Positions 28,353-41,029 of a DNA stretch of 64,000 nucleotides are shown here, piece after piece. Position numbers and translations under genes: made by a program. Positions within the stretch are counted from its first letter, which is position 1. Each line of letters starts with the position of its first letter. Under the pieces are notes generated by a model. That model was given only the letters and a program-made list of their open reading frames with translations, was not told where the DNA came from and did not search any database. Source of the DNA: Xenopus tropicalis (lineage: Eukaryota; Chordata; Amphibia; Anura; Pipidae); NCBI RefSeq assembly GCF_000004195.4, contig NC_030681.2, positions 1,657,547 to 1,721,546 on the forward strand, given 5' to 3'.

Positions 28353-30034
28353 AGCTATCTGAGCTCCATTTGTCAGCCTGGGAAGCAATCTGAGCTCCAT
28401 TTGTCAGCCTGGGAAGCAATCTGAGCTCCATTTGTCAGCCTGGGAAGCAATCTGAGCTCCATTTGTCAGCCTGGGAAGCAATCTGAGCTCCATTTGTCAG
28501 CCTGGGAAGCAATCTGAGCTCCATTTGTCAGCCTGGGAAGCAATCTGAGCTCCATTTGTCAGCCTGGGAAGCAATCTGAGCGCCATTTGTCAGCCTGGGA
28601 AGCAATCTGAGCTCCATTTGTCAGCCTGGGAAGCAATCTGAGCGCCATTTGTCAGCCTGGGAAGCAATCTGAGCTCCATTTGTCAGCCTGGGAAGCAATC
28701 TGAGCTCCATTTGTCAGCCTGGGAAGCAATCTGAGCTCCATTTGTCAGCCTGGGAAGCAATCTGAGCTCCATTTGTCAGCCTGGGAAGCAATCTGAGCTC
28801 CATTTGTCAGCCTGGGAAGCTATCTGAGCTCCATTTGTCAGCCTGGGAAGCAATCTGAGCTCCATTTGTCAGCCTGGGAAGCAATCTGAGCGCCATTTGT
28901 CAGCCTGGGAAGCTATCTGAGCGCCATTTGTCAGCCTGGGAAGCAATCTGAGCGCCATTTATCAGCTGGGAAGCTATCTGAGCGCCATTTGTCAGCCTGG
29001 GAAGCAATCTGAGCGCCATTTGTCAGCTGGGAAGCTATCTGAGCGCCATTTGTCAGCCTGGGAAGCAATCTGAGCTCCATTTGTCAGCCTGAGAAGCAAT
29101 CTGAGCTCCATTTGTCAGCCTGGGAAGCTATCTGAGCGCCATTTGTCAGCCTGAGAAGCTATCTGAGCTCTATTTGTCAACTGAAAGCTATCTGACCTCC
29201 ATTTATCAGCCTGGGAAGCTATTTGAGCTCTATTTGTCAACTGGAAAGCTATCTGTTCTCCATTTGTCAACCCGGGAATCTATCTGTTCTCCATTTGTCA
29301 GCCTGGGGAGCTATCTGATCTGAGCACCATTTGTCAGCCTGGGAAGCTATCTGAGCTCTATTTGTCAACTGGAAAGCTATCTGAGCTCCATTTATCAGCC
29401 TGGGAAGCTATTTGAGCTCTATTTATCAACTGGAAAGCTATTTGAGCTCTATTTGTCAACTGGAAAGCTATCTGTTCTCCATTTGTCAACCCGGGAAGCT
29501 ATCTGTTCTCCATTTGTCAGCCTGGGAAGCTATCTGAGCTCCATTTATCAGCCTGGGACGCTATCTGTTCTCCATTTGTCAGCCTGAGAAGTTTTTCTGA
29601 GCTCCATTTGTCAGCCTGAGAAGCTATCCGAGTGCCATTTGTCAGCCTGGGAAGCTATCTGAGCTCCATTTATCAGCCTGGGAAGCTATCTGAGCTCCAT
29701 TTATCAGCCTGGGAAGCTATCTGTTCTCCATTTGTCAGCCTGGGAAGCTATCTGAGCTCCATTTATCAGCCTGGGAAGCTATCTGAGCTCCATTTATCAG
29801 CCTGGGAAGCTATCTGTTCTCCATTTGTCAGCCTGGGAAGCTATCTGAGCTCCATTTATCAGCCTGGGAAGCTATCTGTTCTCCATTTATCAGCCTGGGA
29901 AGCTATCTGAGCTCCATTTATCAGCCTGGGAAGCTATCTGTTCTCCATTTGTCAGCCTGAGAAGTTTTTCTGAGCTCCATTTGTCAGCCTGAGAAGCTAT
30001 CTGAGCGCCATTTGTTAGCCCATGACACTATCTG
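28353..30034. repeat. Minisatellite, 31-bp unit, about 54 copies
   Basis: The unit is GAGCTCCATTTGTCAGCCTG plus GGAAGCAATCT. The first third is nearly uniform. The last two thirds are diverged (GCTATCT, ATCAGCC, TTCTCC variants, one-base deletions), so the array is younger at its left end. It starts about 170 bp beyond the vegfa poly(A) site. Confidence 0.97.
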
Positions 30035-30432
30035 AGCAGCTATAGCAACTGCTCTCAAAATATATATATTTTTTGTTATCTAAAACAATAAATTATGAGA
30101 CTTATCCTTATCCAGTCAAATTTGATGTAGGGGTGAGGGGTTAATGAGAATAGAATGACCCGGCCTATTGAGGAAAGGCTAACGTGCTTATAGGCCAACA
30201 CTGACACAGATTTATTGGGCATTTGTAGCTCAGAACATGATGTGTGAGAGATTATTGGGGCAGTTCATGCCAGGGCCTGGGCAGGGGAGGCTATAGTGAG
30301 TTGGCACGAGATGAGTTTCTGTGCCCTGACACAGTGCCAAAGCCTCATGGGGGCAGATGGCATGAGAGAGGAAGGGTGGGGTACATACTGGGAAGCGCTA
30401 CCAAGTGGCAACATTAAGTACCATAGGCGGCC
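30035..30432. other. Unique spacer between two 31-bp arrays
   Basis: AT-rich at first (TATATATATTTTTTGTTATC), then ordinary unique sequence. No gene or repeat family recognised. Confidence 0.6.
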
Positions 30433-33044
30433 ACTAGTCCAACTAGTTCTGTCTCCTGGGCCACTAGTGATGTCTAGTTCTGTCTCCTGGGCCACTAGTG
30501 AGGTCTAGTTCTGTCTCCTGGGGCACTAGTGATGCCTAGTTCTGTCTCCTGGGCCACTAGTGATGCCTAGTTCTGTCTCCTGGGGCGCTAGTGATGTCTA
30601 GTTCTGTCTCCTGGGCCACTAGTGATGTCTAGTTCTGTCTCCTGGGGCGCTAGTGAGGTCTAGTTCTGTCTCCTGGGCCACTAGTGATGTCTAGTTCTGT
30701 TTCCTGGGCCACTAGTGATGTCTAGTTCTGTCTCCTGGGGCACTAGTGATGCCTAGTTCTGTCTCCTGGGCCGCTAGTGATGCCTAGTTCTGTCTCCTGG
30801 GGCGCTAGTGAGGTCTAGTTCTGTCTCCTGGGGCGCTAGTGAGGTCTAGTTCTGTCTCCTGGGGCGCTAGTGAGGTCTAGTTCTGTCTCCTGGGGCGCTA
30901 GTGAGGTCTAGTTCTGTCTCCTGGGGCGCTAGTGAGGTCTAGTTCTGTCTCCTGGGGCGCTAGTGAGGTCTAGTTCTGTCTCCTGGGGCGCTAGTGAGGT
31001 CTAGTTCTGTCTCCTGGGGCGCTAGTGAGGTCTAGTTCTGTCTCCTGGGGCGCTAGTGAGGTCTAGTTCTGTCTCCTGGGGCGCTAGTGAGGTCTAGTTC
31101 TGTCTCCTGGGGCGCTAGTGAGGTCTAGTTCTGTCTCCTGGGGCGCTAGTGAGGTCTAGTTCTGTCTCCTGGGGCGCTAGTGAGGTCTAGTTCTGTCTCC
31201 TGGGGCGCTAGTGAGGTCTAGTTCTGTCTCCTGGGGCGCTAGTGATACCTAGTTCTGTCTCCTGGGGCGCTAGTGATACCTAGTTCTGTCTCCTGGGGCG
31301 CTAGTGAGGTCTAGTTCTTTCTCCTGGGGCGCTAGTGAGGTCTAGTTCTGTCTCCTGGGGCACTAGTGAGGTCTAGTTCTGTCTCCTGGGGCACTAGTGA
31401 TGTCTAGTTCTGTCTCCTGGGGCGCTAGTGAGGTCTAGTTCTTTCTCCTGGGGCGCTAGTGAGGTCTAGTTCTGTCTCCTGGGGCGCTAGTGAGGTCTAG
31501 TTCTGTCTCCTGGGGCGCTAGTGAGGTCTAGTTCTGTCTCCTGGGGCGCTAGTGAGGTCTAGTTCTGTCTCCTGGGGCGCTAGTGAGGTCTAGTTCTGTC
31601 TCCTGGGGCGCTAGTGAGGTCTAGTTCTGTCTCCTGGGGCGCTAGTGAGGTCTAGTTCTGTCTCCTGGGGCGCTAGTGAGGTCTAGTTCTGTCTCCTGGG
31701 GCGCTAGTGAGGTCTAGTTCTGTCTCCTGGGGCGCTAGTGAGGTCTAGTTCTGTCTCCTGGGGCGCTAGTGAGGTCTAGTTCTGTCTCCTGGGGCGCTAG
31801 AGAGGTCTAGTTCTGTCTCCTGGGGCGCTAGTGAGGTCTAGTTCTGTCTCCTGGGGCGCTAGTGAGGTCTAGTTCTGTCTCCTGGGGCGCTAGAGAGGTC
31901 TAGTTCTGTCTCCTGGGGCACTAGTGAGGTCTAGTTCTGTCTCCTGGGGCGCTAGTGAGGTCTAGTTCTGTCTCCTGGGGCGCTAGAGAGGTCTAGTTCT
32001 GTCTCCTGGGGCACTAGTGAGGTCTAGTTCTGTCTCCTGGGGCACTAGTGAGGTCTAGTTCTGTCTCCTGGGGCGCTAGTGAGGTCTAGTTCTGTCTCCT
32101 GGGGCACTAGTGAGGTCTAGTTCTGTCTCCTGGGGCACTAGTGATGTCTAGTTCTGTCTCCTGGGGCGCTAGTGAGGTCTAGTTCTGTCTCCTGGGGCGC
32201 TAGTGAGGTCTAGTTCTGTCTCCTGGGGCACTAGTGAGGTCTAGTTCTGTCTCCTGGGGCACTAGTGAGGTCTAGTTCTGTCTCCTGGGCCACTAGTGAG
32301 GTCTAGTTCTGTCTCCTGGGGCGCTAGTGAGGTCTAGTTCTGTCTCCTGGGGCACTAGTGAGGTCTAGTTCTGTCTCCTGGGGCGCTAGTGAGGTCTAGT
32401 TCTGTCTCCTGGGGCACTAGTGAGGTCTAGTTCTGTCTCCTGGGGCGCTAGTGAGGTCTAGTTCTGTCTCCTGGGGCGCTAGTGAGGTCTAGTTCTGTCT
32501 CCTGGGGCGCTAGTGAGGTCTAGTTCTGTCTCCTGGGGCACTAGTGAGGTCTAGTTCTGTCTCCTGGGGCACTAGTGAGGTCTAGTTCTGTCTCCTGGGG
32601 CACTAGTGATGTCTAGTTCTGTCTCCTGGGGCGCTAGTGAGGTCTAGTTCTGTCTCCTGGGGCGCTAGTGAGGTCTAGTTCTGTCTCCTGGGGCACTAGT
32701 GAGGTCTAGTTCTGTCTCCTGGGGCACTAGTGAGGTCTAGTTCTGTCTCCTGGGCCGCTAGTGAGGTCTAGTTCTGTCTCCTGGGGCGCTAGTGAGGTCT
32801 AGTTCTGTCTCCTGGGGCGCTAGTGAGGTCTAGTTCTGTCTCCTGGGGCGCTAGTGAGGTCTAGTTCTGTCTCCTGGGGCGCTAGTGAGGTCTAGTTCTG
32901 TCTCCTGGGGCACTAGTGAGGTCTAGTTCTGTCTCCTGGGGCGCTAGTGAGGTCTAGTTCTGTCTCCTGGGGCGCTAGTGAGGTCTAGTTCTGTCTCCTG
33001 GGGCACTAGTGATGTCTAGTTCTGTCTCCTGGGGCGCTAGTGAT
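30433..33044. repeat. Minisatellite, 31-bp unit, about 84 copies
   Basis: The unit is CTAGTTCTGTCTCCTGGGGC plus GCTAGTGAGGT. Very homogeneous, with variants GCACTAGTGATG and CCACTAGTGATG concentrated at the left end, which suggests recent expansion in the middle and right. Confidence 0.98.
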
Positions 33045-34046
33045 TGCTCAGTCTGGTGCAGGGCAACTCTATTTACCCCCCGGGTGCAGCTAGAGGGCCT
33101 GGCAGTGAAAGGGTGCAGAGTGGCGCCAGTGCTGGAAGGGTTAATAGGGCATGCGTGTCTGTTTACCAATACACAAAACAATGTGTCATCGCCCCCCCCC
33201 TTTGGGCTCGTATTCCTGGGGCACCGCCTCCCTGCAGTAGCCAATAAGGTGCTGGCATCCGCTGCAGCCACTTGACTGGTTCCCAGTGCTGAGGGTATGC
33301 TGATACAGGCCGGCCTTCCCATTGGTCGGAGAGTGTGGCCCAATTAACTTGGAATGTATATAACATTGTTCTGATGGCCCCGCCCCCCCGGGAATGCTGC
33401 CAAGTTGGGGGTGGGGGGGTAATGGGGTTGTTGCTGTGTCAGGAGAGGTTCATGGGGTGTGGGGGTCACTCACCCCCTGAGAATCCAACTGGGTGCGACT
33501 TTTAGCCCCGATGCCCCCAGCGCTGACAGGGTGGCACAACTTGTAGCTATTAACCCCCAGTCATTTGTTGCCCCTGGGGGGCAGTTAGTCCCTCTGGCCC
33601 AATCCCATGCCAGAACCATTGTATCATTTCTCCCCCCTCATCCCATTTAAAGGGGAAATAAAGCCCAAAGCAGAGTCTGTTCTTTTCACTGCTGGTTCTG
33701 ACTACGCACAACACTTACCTGCCCTTCAGACTCCGGAATATCCCCCCCCCATAACCAAATACCCCCAGCACCGGGGCAGGAAGCCAGGTGTCCCCCCAGG
33801 AATTGTAGGGGTGCAACAAGGAACCCTCGGGGGGGCACTAGGGGGGATCTCATTAGCCCCAAGTCACAGAATAACCCCTCGATTCCTGACTCCAACCCTG
33901 TAACCCCCAGAGTGTAACTTCCTTGTACCCCCCACACTTTATCTTCTACCCCTGGGAAACGGGTATTTGGGGGCCGATCCGGTTGGTTCCCACTTTCTGT
34001 TGCTTCAAAGAACCGGAAATTCCAGTTCTAAACAAACCCAAAAGCT
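33045..34046. other. Unique sequence downstream of vegfa
   Basis: About 1 kb with C-runs and short frames on both strands. No domain, splice-bounded exon or repeat family recognised. Confidence 0.55.
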
Positions 34047-34233
34047 GCAGAAAGGAGGGCAGAAAGGAGGGCAGAAAGGAGGGCAGAAAGGAGGGCACAA
34101 AGGAGGGCAGAAAGGAGGGCACAAAGGAGGGCAGAAAGGAGGGCAGAAAGGAGGGCAGAAAGGAGGGCAGAAAGGAGGGCAGAAAGGAGGGCAGAAAGGA
34201 GGGCACAAAGGAGGGCAGAAAGGAGGGCAGAAA
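34047..34233. repeat. Purine minisatellite, 12-bp unit, about 15 copies
   Basis: The unit is GCAGAAAGGAGG with a GCACAAAGGAGG variant. The period of 12 keeps three frames open on each strand. One strand is almost pure purine. Confidence 0.97.
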
Positions 34234-34504
34234 TGAAGATTTTTTAAAACTTTTTTACTACCCCTGTGTCGGCCCCTTCATGGAACTTCCCGCTGCCCAG
34301 TTTATCTGCCCCGTGACCCTGTGGGTTCAGGCCGGAGCCCCCGGAACATACCATTACTTTGGTTACTTGGGTAGGAACTTCTTACTATGAATTGTAAATA
34401 CCCAACTCCAAATCTGCCCCCTGCAAACTGCCCTGTGTGCTCCATACTCACATACTCATTGTCTGAGTGATCGATCCCCTTCCTCAGTATCAGTGGGAAT
34501 CTCC
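34234..34504. other. Unique spacer
   Basis: Short unique stretch. Nothing recognised. Confidence 0.55.
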
Positions 34505-34588
34505 TACTCCAGCCTTACTCCAGCCTTACTCCAGCCTTACTCCAGCCTTACTCCAGCCTTACTCCAGCCTTACTCCAGCCTTACTCCA
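34505..34588. repeat. 11-bp tandem repeat, about 7-8 copies
   Basis: TACTCCAGCCT repeated head to tail, ending at TACTCCATGATAG. Confidence 0.95.
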
Positions 34589-34638
34589 TGATAGAATTGG
34601 GTGCCGGCCCTAAATGTATTCCCTGTGAATATAAACCT

Positions 34639-35404
34639 GCTACTCCACGTTTACTCCATGAGAGCATACTGTCCATCACTTACCCCAATCTCCTACTCAA
34701 AGCTTACTCCGTGTGAGCATACCGTCCATCACTTACCCCAATCTCCAACTCAAAGCTTACTCCATGAGAGCATACTGTCCATCACTTACCCCAATCTCCA
34801 ACTCAAAGCTTACTCCATGTGAGCATACCGTCCATCACTTACCCCAATCTCCAACTCAAAGCTTACTCCATGAGAGCATACTGTCCATCACTTACCCCAA
34901 TCTCCTACTCAAAGCTTACTCCATGTGAGCATACCGTCCATCACTTACCCCAATCTCCTACTCAAAGCTTACTCTGTGTGAGCATACGTCCATCTCTTAC
35001 CCCAATCTCCTACTCAAAGCTTACTCCGTGTGAGCATACCGTCCATCTCTTACCCCAATCTCCTACTCAAAGCTTACTCCGTGTGAGCATACCGTCCATC
35101 ACTTACCCCAATCTCCTACTCAAAGCTTACTCCGTGTGAGCATACCGTCCATCACTTACCCCAATCTCCTACTCAAAGCTTACTCTGTGTGAGCATACCG
35201 TCCATCTCTTACCCCAATCTCCTACTCAAAGCTTACTCCGTGTGAGCATACCGTCCATCTCTTACCCCAATCTCCTACTCAAAGCTTACTCCGTGTGAGC
35301 ATACCGTCCATCTCTTACCCCAATCTCCTACTCAGAGCTTACTCCGTGTGAGCATACCGTCCATCTCTTACCCCAATCTCCTACTCAGAGCTTACTCCGT
35401 GTGA
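34639..35404. repeat. Minisatellite, 53-bp unit, about 14 copies
   Basis: The unit is CTTACTCCGTGTGAGCATAC, then CGTCCATCACTTACCCCAAT and CTCCTACTCAAAG. Early copies alternate GAGAGCATACTG and GTGAGCATACCG, a two-unit higher-order pattern. Confidence 0.97.
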
Positions 35405-35481
35405 GTATTAAGTAGGAATGCACCAAATTCCCTATTTTGGGATCTGGCTGAACCCTGAATCGGCGCATCCCTAGTAATAAA
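35405..35481. mobile_element. Short hAT-like MITE with 8-bp target duplication
   Basis: The 61-bp element at 35413-35473 has ends TAGGAATGCACC and (reversed) TAGGGATGCGCC, with interior GGGATCTGGCTGAACCCTGA typical of a TAGGGATGCACCGAAT-type MITE. Flanks GTATTAAG (35405-35412) and GTAATAAA (35474-35481) match at 6 of 8 positions, a degenerate 8-bp duplication as expected for hAT transposition. Confidence 0.65.
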
Positions 35482-35787
35482 GGAAGGGGGGGGGGTCACC
35501 TTTACATTGGCGTTTAGTATGTCATAGAATGCCCTATTCCTAGTAACTTTGCAATTGGTCTTCATTATTTATTTTTTATCATTTCAAACTATTTGCCTTT
35601 ATCTTCTATATCTTTCCAGCCTTCAAATGGGGGTCACTGACCCCAACAACCAAACGCTATTGCTCTGTGCACTTACACGTGTATTAATATTGTTACTGTT
35701 ACTATTCAGCCCCTCCCCTATTCATATTCCAGCCTTTCATCCACTGCCTGGTTACTAAGGTAAACGTGAGCCTAGCAACCAGGTTGC
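35482..35787. mobile_element. Second T2-like MITE copy, truncated
   Basis: Carries GGTCACCTTTACATTGGCG, GCAATTGGTCTTCATTATTT, CTTCAAATGGGGGTCACTGA and GAGCCTAGCAACCAGGTTGC, the same order of marks as the element at 17700-18137 but in the opposite orientation. Bounded by a G-run on the left and a C-run on the right. The distal part is missing. Confidence 0.75.
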
Positions 35788-36269
35788 CCCCCCCCCCCCC
35801 CCGTATGAGAAGGTGTCGGTGGCCCAGCCCTGCCGGTGTGAGTAGAAACCGCTTACTCCTACTCCAGCTTCCCCTGGGAATGGGGGGGGGGGGGGCAGGT
35901 TGGAGGCGGCGGCTTTGTGCCGGTTAATCCCCCGGATCTGGCTAATTGCACCTCCTCGGGGTCTGGGCGAGTCCCATCAGCTCCCGGCTCCTCACTCCCA
36001 TGAATCAAAGGGAACCGAGAGGAACTGATTCCATGGGAGAGTAACTACTAATAGGGGAGGAGACGCCCCGACGCACGCAGCCCCCCCACTATTAGCCACA
36101 GACTCCCACCCACAGTCCTACTGGGATTCACCCTCCTAATCACAGCACCGGGTTGAGGGGGGGGGGTATCTGGGGCAAAAGACATTCTGTCCTGTGGCCC
36201 TTTAAATCTTACTATATAGTTATAGTTATACATGTTGCCCCTTTATTTCCACTTTTCTCTGATCTTTTC
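35788..36269. other. Unique spacer
   Basis: Contains C- and G-runs and ordinary unique sequence. No gene recognised. Confidence 0.55.
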
Positions 36270-38403
36270 CATCTTGACTTATTGTCTTACTCTTGCCCTA
36301 CTGTCTCCATCTTGCCCTACTGTCTCCATCTTGACTTATTGTCTTACTCTTGCCCTACTGTCTCCATCTTGCCCTACTGTCTCCATCTTGCCCTACTGTC
36401 TCCCTCTTGTCCTACTGTCTCCATCTTGTCCTACTGTCTCCATCTTGCCCTACTGTCCCCATCTTGCCCTACTGTCTCCCTCTTGTCCTACTGTCTCCAT
36501 CTTGTCCTACTGTCTCCATCTTGCCCTACTGTCTCCATCTTGCCCTACTGTCTCCATCTTGCCCTACTGTCCCCATCTTGCCCTACTGTCTCCCTCTTGT
36601 CCTACTGTCTCCATCTTGTCCTACTGTCTCCATCTTGCCCTACTGTCCCCATCTTGCCCTACTGTCTCCCTCTTGTCCTACTGTCTCCATCTTGTCCTAC
36701 TGTCTCCATCTTGCCCTACTGTCTCCATCTTGCCCTACTGTCCCCATCTTGTCCTACTGTCTCCATCTTGCCCTACTGTCTCCATCTTGCCCTACTGTCT
36801 CCATCTTGCCCTACTGTCTCCATCTTGCCCTACTGTCTCCATCTTGCCCTACTGTCTCCATCTTGCCCTACTGTCTCTTGCCCTACTGTCCCATCTTGTC
36901 CTACTGTCTCCATCTTGCCCTACTGTCTCCATCTTGCCCTACTGTCTCCATCTTGCCCTACTGTCTCCATCTTGCCCTACTGTCCCCATCTTGCCCTACT
37001 GTCTCCATCTTGCCCAACTGTCTCCATCTTGCCCTACTGTCTCCATCTTCTCCTACTGTCTCCATCTTGCCCTACTGTCTCCATCTTGCCCTACTGTCTC
37101 CATCTTGCCCTACTGTCTCCATCTTGCCCTACTGTCCCCATCTTGCCCTACTGTCTCCATCTTGCCCTACTGTCTCCATCTTGCCCTACTGTCTCCATCT
37201 TGCCCTACTGTCTCCATCTTGCCCTACTGTCCCCATCTTGCCCTACTGTCTCCATCTTGCCCTACTGTCTCCATCTTGCCCTACTGTCTCCATCTTGCCC
37301 TACTGTCTCCATCTTGCCCTACTGTCTCCATCTTGCCCTACTGTCACCATCTTGCCCTACTGTCCCCATCTTGTCCTACTGTCTCCATCTTGTCCTACTG
37401 TCTCCATCTTCTCCTACTGTCTCCATCTTGCCCAACTGTCTCCATCTTGCCCTACTGTCTCCATCTTCTCCTACTGTCTCCATCTTGCCCAACTGTCTCC
37501 ATCTTGCCCTTCTGTCCCCATCTTACCCTACTGTCTCCATCTTGCCCTACTGTCTCCATCTTGCCCTACTGTCTCCATCTTGCCCTACTGTCCCCATCTT
37601 GCCCTACTGTCTCCATCTTGCCCTACTGTCTCCATCTTGCCCTACTGTCTCCATCTTGCCCTACTGTCTCCATCTTGCCCTACTGTCTCCATCTTGCCCT
37701 ACTGTCTCCATCTTGCCCTACTGTCCCCATCTTGCCCTACTGTCTCCATCTTGCCCTACTGTCTCCATCTCGCCCTACTGTCTCCATCTCGCCCTACTGT
37801 CTCCATCTCGCCCTACTGTCTCCATCTCGCCCTACTGTCTCCATCTCGCCCTACTGTCTCCATCTCGCCCTACTGTCTCCATCTCGCCCTACTGTCTCCA
37901 TCTCGCCCTACTGTCTCCATCTCGCCCTACTGTCTCCATCTTGCCCTACTGTCTCCATCTTGCCCTACTGTCTCCATCTTGCCCTACTGTCTCCATCTTG
38001 CCCTACTGTCCCCATCTTGCCCTACTGTCTCCATCTCGCCCTACTGTCTCCATCTCGCCCTACTGTCTCCATCTCGCCCTACTGTCTCCATCTCGCCCTA
38101 CTGTCTCCATCTCGCCCTACTGTCCCCATCTTGCCCTACTGTCTCCATCTTGCCCTACTGTCTCCATCTTGCCCTACTGTCTCCATCTTGTCCTACTGTC
38201 TCCATCTTGCCCTACTGTCCCCATCTTGCCCTACTGTCTCCATCTTGCCCTACTGTCTCCATCTTGCCCTACTGTCTCCATCTTGCCCTACTGTCTCCAT
38301 CTTGCCCTACTGTCTCCATCTTGCCCTACTGTCTCCATCTTGCCCTACTGTCTCCATCTTGCCCTACTGTCACCATCTTGCCCTACTGTCTCCATCTTGC
38401 CCT
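36270..38403. repeat. Pyrimidine-rich minisatellite, 19-bp unit, about 112 copies
   Basis: The unit is TGCCCTACTGTCTCCATCT. A 19-bp period shifts frame by one each unit and the unit has no stop in any + frame, so all three + frames are open for about 700 codons with the same 19-residue repeat. Variants include CATCTCGCCC (clustered at 37770-38125), CCCCATC and CTCTTGTCC. Confidence 0.98.
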
Positions 38404-39114
38404 GCACCCCTGGGCAGCCTTTACTCATAGCCAATAGCTCCGTTGGTCTGGGGCGCAGAACAGAGCCAGTGGGGGTAACAGATCGCTGAGGGGGCAGGTA
38501 CCGTATGACAAATCTATGGTGAGGGCCTGTGTGAGTTGTAGTTGTACAGAACGTAGGAAGGGCCCATGGGATTTTAATGATAAATACCCCTGCAGGTGCA
38601 AAGGGAAGAGTTGGAAAGGGCAGTTACAGGCAGATTATTTCCCTTTCTGCCCTGTTTGGCCCCATTTCCCCCTCTCCCTGCCCCCCAATACATCCCTGTT
38701 ACCCCCCGCCCCCCCCAGGTTCCCTACAGACGTGCGGCCCCGCAGGGAGCTCTCTGACCTCTAATACACCGGATTTATTAACAGGAGCTGCCGTTGGACT
38801 TTTCACGCTCACGTGACCCGACGCAATCGCTTGACTCCTCCCCATTAACTGCTTGTGCGCCGGCCTAAGCCGATAAATGGAAATAGGATTATCCGGCAAC
38901 ATTCCAACCAGCAGCCGCCCCAACGGAATCACTGATTGGCCGAGGCGGGGGGGTATTACACCCAATAACCTCTGTGTTATATAATTGTCCCATAGCCCCC
39001 ACCCCCCCCACTCTCCTACCCCCAATGTCCTAAACTGCCTCTGTTACCCCCCAGCACCATCTTCCCCAAATCAGCCTCTTCCTATAGATATTAACTACAA
39101 TATTACCCCCCATT
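38404..39114. other. Unique spacer
   Basis: About 700 bp, C-rich in places. Short frames without recognisable domains. No repeat family recognised. Confidence 0.55.
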
Positions 39115-40676
39115 ACCCCCCCACTGCTACTATAGGCACCATCTCTCCCTACTATACCTGCTATCCCACAGCCCCAGCCCCTTCCCAGAGGCTATTATCC
39201 CCCCACTGCTACTATAGGCACCATCTCTCCCTACTATACCTGCTATCCCACAGCCCCAGTCCCTTCCCAGAGGCTATTATCCCCCCACTGCTACTATAGG
39301 CACCATCTCTCCCTACTATACCTGCTATCCAACAGCCCCAGTCCCTTCCCAGAGGCTATTATCCCCCCACTGCTACTATAGGCACCATCTCTCCCTACTA
39401 TACCTGCTATCCCACAGCCCCAGTCCCTTCCCAGAGGCTATTATCCCCCCACTGCTACTATAGGCACCATCTCTCCCTACTATACCTGCTATCCCACAGC
39501 CCCAGTCCCTTCCCAGAGGCTATTATCCCCCCACTGCTACTATAGGCACCATCTCTCCCTACTATACCTGCTATCCCACTGCCCCAGTCCCTTCCCAGAG
39601 GCTATTATCCCCCCACTGCTACTATAGGCACCATCTCTCCCTACTATACCTGCTATCCCACAGCCCCAGTCCCTTCCCAGAGGCTATTATCCCCCCACTG
39701 CTACTATAGGCACCATCTCTCCCTACTATACCTGCTATCCCACAGCCCCAGTCCCTTCCCAGAGGCTATTATCCCACTGCTACTATAGGCACCATCTCTC
39801 CCTACTATACCTGCTATCCCACAGCCCCAGTCCCTTCCCAGAGGCTATTATCCCCCCACTGCTACTATAGGCACCATCTCTCCCTACTATACCTGCTATC
39901 CCACAGCCCCAGTCCCTTCCCAGAGGCTATTATCCCACTGCTACTATAGGCACCATCTCTCCCTACTATACCTGCTATCCCACAGCCCCAGTCCCTTCCC
40001 AGAGGCTATTATCCCCCCACTGCTACTATAGGCACCATCTCTCCCTACTATACCTGCTATCCCACAGCCCCAGTCCCTTCCCAGAGGCTATTATCCCCCC
40101 ACTGTTACTATAGGCACCATCTCTCCCTACTATACCTGCTATCCCACAGCCCCAGTCCCTTCCCAGAGGCTATTATCCCCCCCACTGCTACTATAGGCAC
40201 CATCTCTCCCTACTATACCTGCTATCCCACAGCCCCAGTCCCTTCCCAGAGGCTATTATCCCCCCCACTGCTACTATAGGCACCATCTCTCCCTACTATA
40301 CCTGCTATCCCACAGCCCCAGTCCCTTCCCAGAGGCTATTATCCCCCCACTGCTACTATAGGCACCATCTCTCCCTACTATACCTGCTATCCCACAGCCC
40401 CAGTCCCTTCCCAGAGGCTATTATCCCCCCACTGCTACTATAGGCACCATCTCTCCCTACTATACCTGCTATCCCACAGCCCCAGTCCCTTCCCAGAGGC
40501 TATTATCCCCCCACTGCTACTATAGGCACCATCTCTCCCTACTATACCTGCTATCCCACAGCCCCAGTCCCTTCCCAGAGGCTATTATCCCCCCACTGCT
40601 ACTATAGGCACCATCTCTCCCTACTATACCTGCTATCCCACAGCCCCAGTCCCTTCCCAGAGGCTATTATCCCCCC
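39115..40676. repeat. Minisatellite, 82-bp unit, about 19 copies
   Basis: The unit is CCACTGCTACTATAGGCACC, then ATCTCTCCCTACTATACCTG and CTATCCCACAGCCCCAGTCC, ending TTCCCAGAGGCTATTATCCC. Copies differ mainly in C-run length, so the array is very young. Confidence 0.98.
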
Positions 40677-41029
40677 TCCAAGAGGCCCATGTCAGACCGA
40701 TAAGCAGTTGCCCCACCAGGGGGCAGTTAATTGCATTGGTCGGCAGTTGCCCCGGGCAGTGGGTATTTGGGGGCAGAGAAGGTTCAGGTACAATAAATGC
40801 AGAGGGAAATGTCAGGGAGAGATCACGGGGCGGGTGTTTATCTTTCCTATTGGCGATTAGATAATTAGAAGTTTCCTTTCATCACCCCCGGCCCCCGGCC
40901 CTCACTGGCGCTTTGTTTAACCCCTTCCCCCCTGAAACTGCCCCACTGCAAACTATTGGGAGTAGTTACCCCACCGGCCCCATCAGACGTCTCTCTGGGG
41001 GCTCCTATGGGAAATGCCTCCTCCTTATA
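40677..41029. other. Unique spacer
   Basis: Ordinary unique sequence. Nothing recognised. Confidence 0.55.

Noticed and set aside
28353..33044. CRISPR-like regular repeats with a 31-bp period
   Set aside because: Units abut head to tail without spacers, and the host is a vertebrate.
36153..38489. 778-codon frame and two companions in the other + frames
   Set aside because: All three frames encode the same 19-residue motif because the 19-bp unit has no stop. This is an array artefact.
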